Assembly: GCF_007049795.1 (NCBI RefSeq) | Contig: NZ_SCFY01000004.1 | Span: forward strand, 220,584 to 284,583 | Source: Ectopseudomonas mendocina | GTDB lineage: Bacteria > Pseudomonadota > Gammaproteobacteria > Pseudomonadales > Pseudomonadaceae | Direction of reading: 5' to 3' | Length of the DNA stretch: 64,000 nt | Shown: positions 1 to 7,924 of the stretch, in pieces | How the letters are laid out: every line of letters starts with the position of its first letter | Numbering within the stretch: position 1 is the stretch's first letter | Program-made: the position numbers and the translations under genes | The notes under the pieces: model-generated | Database searches by the model: none | What the model was told of the DNA's origin: nothing | Seen by the model: only the letters and a program-made list of their open reading frames with translations

Positions 1-73
1 GAACCTGAGAAGCAGCGCAGACAACACTCGACCCCAACAGCGCCAACGCGGCGAGACAGTGACGAAACTGCAT
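1..73 (-). CDS. N-terminus of a secreted protein, cut by the window edge
   Basis: An ATG at 71-73 on the minus strand opens a frame that runs off the left edge. The 24 visible residues look like a signal peptide: a short basic start (MQFRH), a hydrophobic core rich in Leu and Ala, and a small-residue C-region (VVCAAS). It lies 18 nt downstream of the solute-binding protein gene on the same strand and may be co-transcribed with it. The mature protein is outside the window, so its function cannot be named. Confidence 0.55.
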   Translation of the reverse strand, partial: MQFRHCLAALALLGSSVVCAASQV

Positions 74-91
74 GTAGGACGGCCTCCCGGC

Positions 92-820
92 TCAATCGAA
101 GGGATAAGGCTGCTGCCAGCGCGCGAAGATTGGCCGTAACGTCCCGGCCTTGACCAGCAGCGCCATGCGCTGATCGAACAGCTCGGCCAGGGCGCGCCCT
201 CTGACGTTATCGGCAAAACCGATGTAAAGCGGCAACCAGGTCAGCTCGACCAACTGATAGCGGCCGCGTCGCGCAACATTCGCCAGCAGCAGCTCGAGTT
301 CCGAATGGGAGTCGATATGGAAATCGGCATGCCCCTGATCAAGCATGCCAAGAATATCGCTATGCTGCCGAACTTCCCGGTAATGCCGCACATTCGGCAG
401 ATAGCGCTGGTATTCGTAGCCGCGCTTCCAGACCAGATGCAGCTCACCGAGCGACTCCAGCGTGGGGGCCGGCTTGCCGCGCAGACCGAGTGCACTGACG
501 CGCTCGCCGTCGTAATGCCAGCGCGGATACAGCACACCTTCAGCTATTTCATCGCGGTAGGAACCCACCCAGGCATCGGCACTGCCACGCTGCACCAGAC
601 CTACCGCACGGGTGTAAGGTACGCTCTGCACATGCAAGCGCACCCCGACCGGCTCGAACACCTCACGCAGGATATCCCAGGCCATGCCCGTGCCGTCGGC
701 ATTGGTGTGCCCTTCCCAGACTTCGCTGGCCACCTGAATCTCGTCCGGCGGCTGCAGTTCGGCATGCGCCGTCAGGATTACGCTCATGCCCAGCAGCAAT
801 GCCAACAGCCTCGCAGCCAT
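92..820 (-). CDS. Periplasmic solute-binding protein, SBP_bac_3-like
   Basis: This is a 242-residue protein with a clear signal peptide (MAARLLALLLG..., likely cleaved after AHA near residue 20). After it come features of family 3 periplasmic binding proteins: an opening beta strand plus 'GMAWDILREVF', then 'VPYTRAVGLVQRGSADAWVG'. In Pseudomonas such orphan proteins without a permease partner are common, and their ligands are usually unknown. A longer frame reaches 874, but the start at 820 leads directly into the signal peptide and leaves a 14-nt gap after pgpA, so I use it. The gene is probably the distal part of the rib-nusB-thiL-pgpA operon. No transporter genes are adjacent, so the role could be sensing or scavenging. 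Confidence 0.75.
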   Translation of the reverse strand: MAARLLALLLGMSVILTAHAELQPPDEIQVASEVWEGHTNADGTGMAWDILREVFEPVGVRLHVQSVPYTRAVGLVQRGSADAWVGSYRDEIAEGVLYPRWHYDGERVSALGLRGKPAPTLESLGELHLVWKRGYEYQRYLPNVRHYREVRQHSDILGMLDQGHADFHIDSHSELELLLANVARRGRYQLVELTWLPLYIGFADNVRGRALAELFDQRMALLVKAGTLRPIFARWQQPYPFD

Positions 821-834
821 CTTTGCTTGCCTCT

Positions 835-1362
835 CTAAAAGCCCAACAGCGCTGCATAACGATCCCAACCCCACACCAGCCCCTGCATGGCCAACCAGGC
901 GAAGACCCCGGCGATGATGTCATCGAGCATGATGCCAACACCGCCGTGTACGTGGCGATCGACCCAGCGAATCGGCCAGGGCTTGACGATGTCGAACAGA
1001 CGAAACATGAGAAAGCCTAGCAACAACCAGACCCAACCCTCGGGCACCAGCCAGAGGGTGATCCACATGCCGACCATTTCGTCCCAGACGATACCTTCAT
1101 GGTCGTGCACGCGCAGGTCGTCGGCGACCTTGCCGCACAACCAGAAGCCGAACAGCATGGTGACCCCGAGCAGCAGCCAGTAGCCCCAGTCCGGCAGCAT
1201 CTGCCACAGCGGCACGAACGGCAGCGCCACCAGCGAGCCCCAGGTACCCGGCGCCTTGGGCAGCGTGCCGGAACCGAAGCCGAAGGCGATGAAGTGCCAC
1301 GGATTGCGCCACACCGAGGGCGGTACGTATTCGGCGGGAACCTGGTTGGGGTGATCGGTCAC
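835..1362 (-). CDS. pgpA: Phosphatidylglycerophosphatase A
   Basis: PgpA dephosphorylates phosphatidylglycerol phosphate to phosphatidylglycerol at the inner membrane. The 175-residue protein carries the family signature 'FGSGTLPKAPGTWGSL' near residue 30, acidic motifs 'HEGIVWDEMVG' and 'MLDDIIAGVFA', and several hydrophobic segments ('YWLLLGVTMLFGFWL', 'WVWLLLGFLMF'). Two in-frame GTG codons could start it, at 1368 and 1362. I chose 1362 because GGAG lies 5 nt upstream. It follows thiL by 15 nt in the same operon, the usual Pseudomonas arrangement. Confidence 0.92.
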   Translation of the reverse strand: MTDHPNQVPAEYVPPSVWRNPWHFIAFGFGSGTLPKAPGTWGSLVALPFVPLWQMLPDWGYWLLLGVTMLFGFWLCGKVADDLRVHDHEGIVWDEMVGMWITLWLVPEGWVWLLLGFLMFRLFDIVKPWPIRWVDRHVHGGVGIMLDDIIAGVFAWLAMQGLVWGWDRYAALLGF

Positions 1363-1377
1363 ACGCACTCCGTCCTG

Positions 1378-2331
1378 TCAGAAATGTTGATAGCCGCCGC
1401 GCGGCGGTTCGATTGGCTGGCCGTGGGCATCCAGCAGTTGCACTCCGGTGCCGTTCAGCACACGGCCGATAACTCGGACTTCAGGCCAGTCACGCTGAAT
1501 GTCGGCGAGCAGCGCTGGCGGTAGGGTAAAGGCCAGGCGGTAATCATCGCCACCACCGAGCGCGCAGACCCGCGCCTGCTCTTCACCGGCAAAGGCACGC
1601 AGCGGCGCAGACATCGGCACACGCGCCAGCTCAATGTGCAGGGCGACCTGCGAGGCGTTGGCGATATGCCCGCAGTCAGCGAGCAGGCCGTCGGAAATAT
1701 CCAGTGCTGCCGTGGCTCGGCCGCGCAGTGCCTGCCCCAGGGCCAGTTGCGGTTGCGGCGACCAGTAACGAGCCAGCAAAGGCTCGGCGACTTCAGGCGT
1801 TGCATCACGCTGAGCCAATACCAGCGGCAGGGCGCCAGCGGCGTCACCCAGCTCGCCGCCGACGCACAGCAGATCACCCACCTGCGCACCGCTGCGCAAC
1901 AGTGCCTGTCCGGCCGGCACACGGCCGAACACGGTCAGCGTCAGGCTTAGTGGGCCACGCGTGGTGTCACCACCGACCAACGCCAGCGAGCAATTCTCGG
2001 CCATCTGTTGCAGGCCACGCGCGAACTCGGCCAGCCAGGCTTCACTGGCGCTCGGCAAGGTCAACGCGAGGGTAAAGGCCAGCGGCGTAGCGCCCATGGC
2101 AGCCAGGTCACTGGCGGAGACGGCCAGCGCACGCTGACCGAGAAGAAAGGCATCGCAGGCGTCGGGAAAGTGCACCCCGGCAACCAGCGTATCGGTGGAC
2201 ACCGCCAACTGCTCGCCCGCTGGCAACGCCAGCAGGGCGCAGTCATCGCCGATACCGCGAACCACGCCGTCACCGCCCTGAGCGCAACGGGCGGCGGCGA
2301 AATAGCGACGGATCAGCTCGAACTCATTCAC
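1378..2331 (-). CDS. thiL: Thiamine-monophosphate kinase
   Basis: ThiL phosphorylates thiamine monophosphate to thiamine diphosphate with ATP. Visible PurM-fold motifs are 'GIGDDCALL' near the N-terminus, 'STDTLVAGVHF', 'VGGDTTRGPLSLT' and 'LDISDGLLADCGHI', which hold the Mg-ATP-binding acidic residues. The open frame extends to an ATG at 2394, but that N-terminal part is encoded by a dispersed repeat that recurs upstream of uvrA. I therefore start at the GTG at 2331, giving 317 residues beginning (V/M)NEFELIRRYF as in other pseudomonads. No strong Shine-Dalgarno sequence precedes this GTG, so the start is less certain than the function. It is co-oriented with nusB upstream and pgpA downstream. 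Confidence 0.9.
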   Translation of the reverse strand: MNEFELIRRYFAAARCAQGGDGVVRGIGDDCALLALPAGEQLAVSTDTLVAGVHFPDACDAFLLGQRALAVSASDLAAMGATPLAFTLALTLPSASEAWLAEFARGLQQMAENCSLALVGGDTTRGPLSLTLTVFGRVPAGQALLRSGAQVGDLLCVGGELGDAAGALPLVLAQRDATPEVAEPLLARYWSPQPQLALGQALRGRATAALDISDGLLADCGHIANASQVALHIELARVPMSAPLRAFAGEEQARVCALGGGDDYRLAFTLPPALLADIQRDWPEVRVIGRVLNGTGVQLLDAHGQPIEPPRGGYQHF

Positions 2332-2340
2332 GGGCAAGCA

Positions 2341-2448
2341 ACGATCTGCTGCGCGTCGGCCTTGCTGCGTTAAAAGCAGACTCGGAATGCTCATGTGCTA
2401 CAGCACACTGCGCTTCCTCGACTGCTTTTGCCTTGCATGGCTCTAGCT
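2341..2448 (-). repeat. Dispersed intergenic repeat, copy A (upstream of thiL)
   Basis: Read on the minus strand, this segment matches the segment upstream of uvrA (about 23298-23396) with scattered mismatches. Shared blocks include GCAAGGC(A/G)AAAG, GAAGCGCAGT, ATGAGCATTC and AACGCAGC, in the same order and with similar spacing. It fills most of the 150-nt nusB-thiL gap and creates a false N-terminal extension of thiL. I see no coding potential of its own. It may be a non-autonomous repeat of the kind scattered through Pseudomonas genomes. Confidence 0.7.
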
Positions 2449-2481
2449 CGCAAGATCGTGAATCAAGCATCCCCATAGGCC

Positions 2482-2961
2482 TCAACGTTTGTTGGCGTTG
2501 ACTTCGGCCGCACGCAGCTTGGGCGCGAGCTTGTCGAGGATGCCGTTGACGAACTTGTGCCCGTCAGTGGCACCGAACACCTTGGCCAGCTCGATACCTT
2601 CGTTGATCACTACCTTGTAGGGCACATCGACGCGGTTCTTCAGCTCGTAGGTGGACAGGCGCAGGATGGCCAGCTCGACCGGATCGATCTCTTCCAGCGG
2701 GCGATCGAGCAGCGGCGTGAAGGCCTCGTCCAGCTCGGTCTTCTGCCGCGGCACGCCGTGCAGAATTTCGTGGAAGTAAGCGCCATCGACCTTGCTGAAA
2801 TCGTTGTCGACACGAAACTGCGCTTCGATCTCGTTCAGCGGCTGCCCGGCAATGTGCCAGGAATACAGCGCCTGCATGGCCAGGGTACGGGCCTCACGGC
2901 GTGCGAGAATCTTGCCGCTGGGCCCCTTCTTGGCCGGCTGGCCGTTACCGGAGTTGCTCAC
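2482..2961 (-). CDS. nusB: Transcription antitermination factor NusB
   Basis: NusB forms a heterodimer with NusE (ribosomal protein S10) on boxA RNA and supports rRNA antitermination. The 159-residue all-helical protein has the family-typical '[16 protein letters not shown]' near residue 20, '[23 protein letters not shown]', and the C-terminal '[16 protein letters not shown]...[10 protein letters not shown]'. Its GTG start overlaps the ribH stop codon by 4 nt (GTGA), a sign of translational coupling. The NusE partner, rpsJ, is in this window at 42670-42981. Confidence 0.96.
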   Translation of the reverse strand: MSNSGNGQPAKKGPSGKILARREARTLAMQALYSWHIAGQPLNEIEAQFRVDNDFSKVDGAYFHEILHGVPRQKTELDEAFTPLLDRPLEEIDPVELAILRLSTYELKNRVDVPYKVVINEGIELAKVFGATDGHKFVNGILDKLAPKLRAAEVNANKR

Positions 2962-3434
2962 TTGGCCTCCAACTGCGCCAGCAGGCTGACCATTTCCAGG
3001 GCAGACAGCGCAGCTTCGGCACCCTTGTTACCTGCCTTGGTGCCGGAACGTTCGATGGCTTGCTCGATGGAGTCGACAGTCAGCACGCCGAAGGCGACCG
3101 GTACGCCATATTCCATGGAGACCTGGGCCAGACCCTTGGTGCACTCGCCGGCGACGTATTCGAAGTGCGGGGTGCCGCCACGGATGACCGCGCCGAGGGC
3201 GATGATCGCCGCGTATTCACCACGCTGGGCGACCTTCTGGGTGACCAGTGGAATCTCGAAGGCACCCGGAGCACGGATGATGGTGATGTCGCTCTCGCTA
3301 ACACCGTGGCGAACCAGGGCGTCGATGGCGCCGCTGACCAGGCTCTCGACGACGAAGCTGTTGAAACGGCCTACCACCAGGGCGTATTTGCCCTTCGGGG
3401 CGATGAAGGTACCTTCGATGGTCTTCAGGGTCAT
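2958..3434 (-). CDS. ribH: 6,7-dimethyl-8-ribityllumazine synthase
   Basis: RibH condenses 5-amino-6-ribitylamino-uracil with 3,4-dihydroxy-2-butanone 4-phosphate in the penultimate step of riboflavin synthesis. The 158-residue protein shows '[18 protein letters not shown]', 'APGAFEIP', '[19 protein letters not shown]' with the active-site His, and '[10 protein letters not shown]', all diagnostic of lumazine synthase. I start at MTLKTIEG (3434), four codons inside the longest frame, to match the usual family N-terminus. It follows ribBX in the same direction and overlaps nusB by 4 nt. Confidence 0.96.
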   Translation of the reverse strand: MTLKTIEGTFIAPKGKYALVVGRFNSFVVESLVSGAIDALVRHGVSESDITIIRAPGAFEIPLVTQKVAQRGEYAAIIALGAVIRGGTPHFEYVAGECTKGLAQVSMEYGVPVAFGVLTVDSIEQAIERSGTKAGNKGAEAALSALEMVSLLAQLEAK

Positions 3435-3494
3435 GACGGGTCTCACATGGGTTAAAGAGCCGGAGCGCTGAGCGCTCCGAAAATAAAATTCGTG

Positions 3495-3658
3495 CTCCCT
3501 AGGGAGCGGGCTTTGCTCCCCTCTCCCACCTGTGGGAGAGGGGTTGGGGCGGCCCGCGTAGGGAGAGGGTTAGGCGTTGGCCATAACACCCTCTCCCGCC
3601 CTGCGGGCACCCTCTCCCATAAATGGGAGAGGGTCATCAGCTTTGGCCCTTCGGGCCG
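3495..3658. repeat. Hairpin-rich intergenic repeat between ribH and ribBX
   Basis: This stretch consists of several inverted repeats: CTCCCTAGGGAG at 3496-3507, CTCTCCCACCTGTGGGAGAG at 3521-3540, CCCTCTCCC...GGGAGAGGG at about 3610-3633, and GGCCCTTCGGGCC near 3645. The repeated CCCTCTCCC/GGGAGAGGG unit resembles a dispersed repeat frequent in gammaproteobacteria, often mis-annotated as short proteins containing 'LSHLWERVPAGRER'. A 61-codon frame over it is an artefact of this. The last hairpin directly follows the ribBX stop and lacks a T-run, so I do not call a terminator. Confidence 0.7.
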
Positions 3659-3661
3659 CTT

Positions 3662-4741
3662 TTAATCGGCCGGCAGGTATTCTACAACTTCGAGGTCGAA
3701 GCCGGATATCGCGTTGAACTTCATCGGCGAGCTCATCAGGCGCATCTTGCGTACGCCAAGATCGCGCAGAATCTGCGAACCGGCGCCCACCGTGCTGTAG
3801 GTCGCAGGATTGGCCGGTTGCTGACGACCGATCAGCGCCAGCAGCTCGGGCCCGGTCAGCGGGTTGCCGAGCAGCAGCACCACGCCGCTACCCGCCTTGG
3901 CCACTTCGGCCATGGCCGCACGCATGCTCCAGCGCCCCGGCTGGTTGACCAGGAACAGGTCGCGCAGCGGGTCCATGTTGTGCACGCGCACCAGGGTCGG
4001 CTCTTCGGCACAGATGGTGCCCAGGGTCAGCGCCATGTGTGCGGTGTCCTCGACGCCGTCCCGGTAGGTCACCAGATTGAACTGACCCAGCTCAGTGTCC
4101 AGCGGCTGCTCGCTAATGCGCTCGACGGTACGCTCGTGGATCAGGCGGTAGTGGATCAGGTCGGCGATGGTGCCGATCTTCAGGCCGTGCTCTTCGGCGA
4201 ACTTCTCCAGCTCCGGGCGACGGGCCATGGTGCCGTCGTCGTTCATGATCTCGCAGATCACCCCGCTCGGTTCGAAACCGCCCATACGCGCCAGGTCGCA
4301 GGCCGCTTCGGTGTGGCCGGCACGGGCCAGCACGCCGCCGGGCTGGGCCATCAGCGGGAAGATGTGGCCAGGGCTGACGATATCCTCGGCCACCGCATTG
4401 CGCGCCACGGCAGCCTGCACGGTGCGCGCGCGGTCGGCGGCGGAAATGCCGGTGGTCACACCTTCGGCCGCCTCGATGGAGACAGTGAACTTGGTACCGA
4501 AACCGGAACCGTTACGCGGCGCCATCAGCGGCAGCTTGAGCAGCTCACAGCGCTCGCGGGTCATGGGCATGCAGATCAGGCCACGGGCGAAGCGGGCCAT
4601 GAAGTTGATGTGCTCGGCGGTGACGCATTCGGAGGCGATGATGATGTCGCCTTCGTTCTCGCGGTCCTCGTCATCCATAAGGATGACCATCTTGCCGGCG
4701 CGGATGTCTTCGATCAGTTCTTCAGCGGTATTGAGTGCCAT
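3662..4741 (-). CDS. ribB: 3,4-dihydroxy-2-butanone-4-phosphate synthase with a degenerate GTP cyclohydrolase II-like domain (RibBX type)
   Basis: The first ~200 of 359 residues are a DHBP synthase, which converts ribulose 5-phosphate to the four-carbon precursor of lumazine. The metal-binding 'DDEDRENEGD' lies at about 23-32, followed by 'FGTKFTVSIEAAEGVTTGISAADRA' and 'PGHIFPL...GHTEAACDLA'. The C-terminal ~155 residues align with GTP cyclohydrolase II ('FNLVTYRDGVEDTAHMAL', 'LVRVHN', 'TYSTVGAGSQILRDLGVRKMRLMS'). However, the zinc-binding Cys cluster and the catalytic segment after 'RVH' are absent; no Cys follows 'RVHN'. Bifunctional annotation as RibBA would therefore be misleading. A separate RibA should exist elsewhere in the genome. 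AGGAG lies 9 nt before the ATG. Confidence 0.93.
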   Translation of the reverse strand: MALNTAEELIEDIRAGKMVILMDDEDRENEGDIIIASECVTAEHINFMARFARGLICMPMTRERCELLKLPLMAPRNGSGFGTKFTVSIEAAEGVTTGISAADRARTVQAAVARNAVAEDIVSPGHIFPLMAQPGGVLARAGHTEAACDLARMGGFEPSGVICEIMNDDGTMARRPELEKFAEEHGLKIGTIADLIHYRLIHERTVERISEQPLDTELGQFNLVTYRDGVEDTAHMALTLGTICAEEPTLVRVHNMDPLRDLFLVNQPGRWSMRAAMAEVAKAGSGVVLLLGNPLTGPELLALIGRQQPANPATYSTVGAGSQILRDLGVRKMRLMSSPMKFNAISGFDLEVVEYLPAD

Positions 4742-4753
4742 CGGGGCGTCTCC

Positions 4754-5416
4754 TCAATTCTTCAGGTAGCCGTGTTCGGCGAGAAAGCTTTCGGTGAGGC
4801 CCGAGGCCTTGGGCTCTGCGGCCTTGTCGCCGAGCAGCAGGCGCTCCAGGTAACGCGCCAGCAGGTCGACCTCGAGGTTGACCTTACGCCCGGCCTGATA
4901 GTCGACCATGATGGTCTCGGCCAGGGTGTGCGGCACGATGGTCAGTTCGAACTCGGCGCCATTGACCGCGTTGACCGTCAGGCTGGTGCCATCGACGGTG
5001 ATCGAACCCTTGTGCGCGATGTACTTGGCCAGCTCGCGCGGGGCGCGCACCGTGAACTGCACGGCGCGGGCATTATCGGCGCGCGAGACGATCTCGCCGA
5101 CACCGTCGACGTGACCGCTGACCAGATGGCCGCCGAGGCGACTGGTGGGCGTCAGGGCCTTTTCCAGATTGACGGCGCTGCCGGGCTTGAGGTCGACGAA
5201 GGCGGTGCGCGCCAGCGTCTCGCGGCTGACGTCGGCCCAGAAGCCGTCGCCGGGCAATTCCACGGCGGTCAGGCAGATGCCGTTGACGGCGATACTATCG
5301 CCGAGCTTGACGTCGCCCAGGTCGAGTTTTCCGGTGGCCACATAGACGCGCACGTCGCCGCCTTTCGGCGTCATGGCGCGGATACTGCCGATGGCTTCGA
5401 TTATGCCGGTGAACAT
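4754..5416 (-). CDS. ribE: Riboflavin synthase, alpha subunit
   Basis: This enzyme dismutates two 6,7-dimethyl-8-ribityllumazine molecules into riboflavin. The 220-residue protein is the usual tandem of two lumazine-binding barrels. The first contains 'MFTGIIEAIG', 'LGDSIAVNGICLTAVEL' and 'VDLKPGSAVNLEKAL'; the second contains 'GHLVSGHVDGVGEI', 'GSITVDGTSLTVNAV' and 'VNLEVDLLARYLERLL'. GGAGG lies just before its ATG. It is the first gene after the FMN riboswitch, and a short leader frame overlaps its first 16 nt. Some pseudomonads name it ribC. Confidence 0.95.
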   Translation of the reverse strand: MFTGIIEAIGSIRAMTPKGGDVRVYVATGKLDLGDVKLGDSIAVNGICLTAVELPGDGFWADVSRETLARTAFVDLKPGSAVNLEKALTPTSRLGGHLVSGHVDGVGEIVSRADNARAVQFTVRAPRELAKYIAHKGSITVDGTSLTVNAVNGAEFELTIVPHTLAETIMVDYQAGRKVNLEVDLLARYLERLLLGDKAAEPKASGLTESFLAEHGYLKN

Positions 5417-5457
5417 AAGCCCTCCGGTTTCACGTTGAAGGTGGTGCTGAACAGCAT
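5401..5457 (-). CDS. Putative 18-codon leader ORF between the FMN riboswitch and ribE
   Basis: On the minus strand an AGGAG 7 nt before an ATG at 5455-5457 opens a frame coding MLFSTTFNVKPEGLCSPA, which stops with TAA inside ribE. It overlaps the ribE start by 16 nt in another frame and contains the ribE ribosome-binding site. The layout fits a translated leader coupled to ribE. The peptide has no recognisable family and the frame is short enough to be chance. The RBS spacing is the main evidence. Confidence 0.35.
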   Translation of the reverse strand: MLFSTTFNVKPEGLCSPA

Positions 5458-5465
5458 GGACGAAC

Positions 5466-5487
5466 TCCTGTTTTGGTCAAAAACAGG
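5466..5487 (-). other. Hairpin in the expression platform of the FMN riboswitch
   Basis: CCTGTTTT and AAAACAGG form a stem with a 5-nt loop between the aptamer and the leader ORF. It ends just before the AGGAG of the leader ORF; no T-run follows, so it looks less like a terminator than an RNA fold near an initiation site. Confidence 0.45.
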
Positions 5488-5547
5488 GCAATGCCGATCG
5501 ATAGGGATTTCGCGGGCACGCACGAGGCGCCCGTGGAGGGAATCCCG

Positions 5548-5693
5548 CTCTCTCTTTATCCGGACTATACCGTCGGCCCCGGAATCGCACCGGGTCTGCT
5601 GGACCTCGCCAGGCAGAAGCCATGGCGAGCGCTCGCGGGCTAGGTTCTGCGAACCATTACCGCCGGTGGGGAATTTCGCCCCGCCCTGAGAAC
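5548..5693 (-). promoter_or_regulatory. FMN riboswitch (RFN element)
   Basis: The minus strand shows the conserved RFN core in order: GGGGCGGGGCGAAATTCCCC, then CACCGGCGGT, AGCCCGCGAGCGC, CAGCAGACCCGGTGCGATTC, and CCGGGGCCGACGGTATAGTC followed by CGGAT. These are the signature helices and loops of the FMN aptamer. It lies between ribD and ribE and so should control ribE-ribBX-ribH and downstream genes in response to FMN, while nrdR-ribD lies upstream. The expression platform spans about 5458-5548 and contains a GC-rich inverted repeat (CGGGCAC...GCGCCCG area) and the T/A-rich hairpin. Confidence 0.95.
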
Positions 5694-5760
5694 GTTGCGG
5701 CCATATGAATAACCGCGTGGTGTTTTATCACATTTATCGCCGCGACGCATGGCCCGTGCG

Positions 5761-6876
5761 CTATCTGGCCTTGGGCACCGCGGTGATCTGCCAGTCGTCG
5801 CCGACGGCGCGAATATCGAGAATCTGCAACTCCGGCGCTTCGGCCATGCGGTTGAGCGGCAATTCGAACAACGGCCGCGCGCTGGAGCCGAGCAGCTTGG
5901 GCGCGACGAAGATGCGGTACTCATCCACCAAACCGGAACGGGCGAAAGCGCCGGCCAGACGCGGCCCGGCTTCCACCAGCACTTCGTTGACGCCACGGCC
6001 GGCCAGCTCCAGCAGCAACTTGCGCAAGTCGACGTGACCATTGCTGCCCGGCACGGCGAGCAGTTCGTGACCATCGGCCAGATAGCGATCACGGGCGGCG
6101 GCAGCCGCACAGGTGGCCACCAGCGCCGGACCGGCCTGGAAGAAGGCTTTGCTCAGCGGCACGCGTAGACGACCATCGACCAACACCCGCAGCGGTGGTC
6201 GCGAAGCAGCCATGAAAGTGGCTTCGACCCCCAATCCCAGCTCGTCGGGACGCACCGTCAGCCGGGCATCGTCTGCCAGCACGGTGTCGGCACCGCTGAG
6301 CACCACGCTGGACTGCGCGCGTAAACGCTGCACCTCCGCGCGCGCCGCCGGGCCAGTGATCCACTGACTCTCGCCGCTGGCCATGGCAGTGCGGCCATCC
6401 AGGCTCATCGCCGACTTGACCCGCACAAACGGCAGCCCGCTCTCCATGCGCTTGATGAAACCGGCATTGAGCGCTCGCGCCTCGCTTTCCAGCACGCCAC
6501 TGGCCACCTCGATACCGGCTTGGGCCAGGCGCAGCAGGCCGCTGCCGGCCACCTGCGGGTTGGGGTCCTGCATCGCTGCAACGACGCGGCTGACACCGGC
6601 GGCAACCAGCGCATCGGCGCAGGGCGGCGTGCGCCCATGATGGCTGCAGGGCTCCAGTGTCACGTACGCCGTGGCGCCACGCGCCTTGTCGCCGGCCTGG
6701 CGCAGTGCGTGCACCTCGGCGTGCGGCTCACCGGCACGGGCATGCCAGCCTTCGCCGACGATCTCGCCATCACGCACGATGACGCAGCCGACTCGTGGAT
6801 TGGGATGGGTGGAGTACAGGCCTTTGCGCGCCAGCCGCAGGGCGCGCGCCATGAAGAATTGGTCGCGTTCGCTCAT
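5761..6876 (-). CDS. ribD: Bifunctional riboflavin deaminase/reductase RibD
   Basis: RibD deaminates and then reduces 2,5-diamino-6-ribosylamino-pyrimidinone phosphate. The deaminase half (about 1-145 of 371) has the zinc motif H52-A-E54 and '[11 protein letters not shown]' with Cys77 and Cys86. The reductase half starts near 150 with '[16 protein letters not shown]' and '[16 protein letters not shown]', and ends with '[16 protein letters not shown]'. It overlaps nrdR by 4 nt (ATGA) and lies upstream of the riboswitch, so its own transcription is probably set by the nrdR promoter. Confidence 0.95.
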   Translation of the reverse strand: MSERDQFFMARALRLARKGLYSTHPNPRVGCVIVRDGEIVGEGWHARAGEPHAEVHALRQAGDKARGATAYVTLEPCSHHGRTPPCADALVAAGVSRVVAAMQDPNPQVAGSGLLRLAQAGIEVASGVLESEARALNAGFIKRMESGLPFVRVKSAMSLDGRTAMASGESQWITGPAARAEVQRLRAQSSVVLSGADTVLADDARLTVRPDELGLGVEATFMAASRPPLRVLVDGRLRVPLSKAFFQAGPALVATCAAAAARDRYLADGHELLAVPGSNGHVDLRKLLLELAGRGVNEVLVEAGPRLAGAFARSGLVDEYRIFVAPKLLGSSARPLFELPLNRMAEAPELQILDIRAVGDDWQITAVPKAR

Positions 6877-7340
6877 CGGCTTTTCGACGGCTCGCGGGCC
6901 AGGCGTTCGATTTCCTCGCGGAATTCGTTGAGGTCCTGGAAGCGGCGGTAGACCGAGGCGAAGCGGATGTAGGCCACCTCGTCGAGCTTGCTCAGTTCGG
7001 TCATCACCAACTCACCCAGCACCAGCGACTTCACCTCGCGCTCACCAGTGGCGCGCAGCTGCTGCTTGATACGGGCGATGGCTTCCTCCAGGCGCTCGAC
7101 GCTCACCGGGCGTTTTTCCAGCGCACGCTGCATGCCGGCGCGCAGCTTTTCTTCGTCGAAAGGCTGGCGGCTGCCGTCCTGCTTGATCAGGCGCGGCATC
7201 ACCAGTTCGGCGGTTTCGAAGGTGGTGAAGCGCTCACCGCAGGCCACGCATTCGCGGCGGCGGCGGACCTGGTCGCCCTCGGCGACCAGACGGGAATCGA
7301 TGACCTTGGTGTCGTTGGCAGCGCAGAACGGACAATGCAT
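6873..7340 (-). CDS. nrdR: Transcriptional repressor NrdR
   Basis: NrdR represses ribonucleotide reductase genes in response to dNTP/ATP levels. The 155-residue protein starts MHCPFC; its zinc ribbon uses Cys3, Cys6, Cys31 and Cys34. The ATP-cone follows ('[20 protein letters not shown]' onward). A longer open frame upstream to 7772 has no family similarity. nrdR-ribD linkage is standard in proteobacteria. The divergent lipoprotein gene starts 143 nt away. Confidence 0.96.
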   Translation of the reverse strand: MHCPFCAANDTKVIDSRLVAEGDQVRRRRECVACGERFTTFETAELVMPRLIKQDGSRQPFDEEKLRAGMQRALEKRPVSVERLEEAIARIKQQLRATGEREVKSLVLGELVMTELSKLDEVAYIRFASVYRRFQDLNEFREEIERLAREPSKSR

Positions 7341-7483
7341 GGTGAGGGCTGACGAATGGCGGCAAAGTCGCCATGGTAGCGCATAGCACGCCATTGAAAA
7401 ATGTAAGGAGCCTTGAGATCGCCTGCTTACGGCGGCAAGACAAATTAAGCTATGCCCATGCCCCTCCAAGAGCAGAACCTGCC

Positions 7484-7924
7484 ATGAATCGATATCTGCC
7501 CCTCCTACCCATTGCCCTGAGCGGCCTGCTTGCTGCCTGCGCCGGCGAGCCCACGAGCACTGCGCCGCCACCCACTCCTGCCACCACACAGGCAGAACCC
7601 ATCGCTGCACCGATCCAGGGCCCAGGCCTGCGCGGCGAATTGCTTGGCGTCGCCGCAGACGCCGATGTCGACCTCGCATTATTGGGCGTAGACATGCGCG
7701 GTCGCCCGCGTGCCTTGCTTGGCCAGGTTCATCTGCGTGGTGACGGCGAAGCGCTGCCATTCCATCTGCCACTGAACACGCAGCAGGCGCCTCAGGACCT
7801 GCGCCTGGAACTGCGCGGCCGCGTCAGTCAATCCGGACGCCTGGTACAGCGCTTGCCGGCACGCACCATCGCCGAATTGAACGACCAGGACCTTGGCGCG
7901 CTGCACCTGGTGCCGGCGCCATGA
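7484..7924 (+). CDS. YbaY-like lipoprotein
   Basis: This is a 146-residue lipoprotein with a signal peptide ending in a lipobox: 'LSGLLAAC', acylated Cys near residue 19. After a Pro/Thr/Ala-rich linker comes a beta-sandwich-like region ('[23 protein letters not shown]...ALPFHLPL', '[16 protein letters not shown]') resembling the YbaY/META-like lipoprotein family. Start 7484 was chosen because it opens the signal sequence; the frame reaches further upstream. Its stop overlaps the methyltransferase ATG (ATGA), so the two are coupled. Function is not established. Confidence 0.75.
   Translation: MNRYLPLLPIALSGLLAACAGEPTSTAPPPTPATTQAEPIAAPIQGPGLRGELLGVAADADVDLALLGVDMRGRPRALLGQVHLRGDGEALPFHLPLNTQQAPQDLRLELRGRVSQSGRLVQRLPARTIAELNDQDLGALHLVPAP

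Noticed and set aside
3452..3637. A 61-codon minus-strand frame containing LSHLWERVPAGRER
   Set aside because: The frame lies on dispersed inverted repeats and is a known type of false gene call.
3623..5689. A 688-codon plus-strand frame opposite ribBX and ribE
   Set aside because: It is the antisense shadow of two recognised genes and of the riboswitch. Its composition reflects the codon bias of the other strand and it has no recognisable domain.
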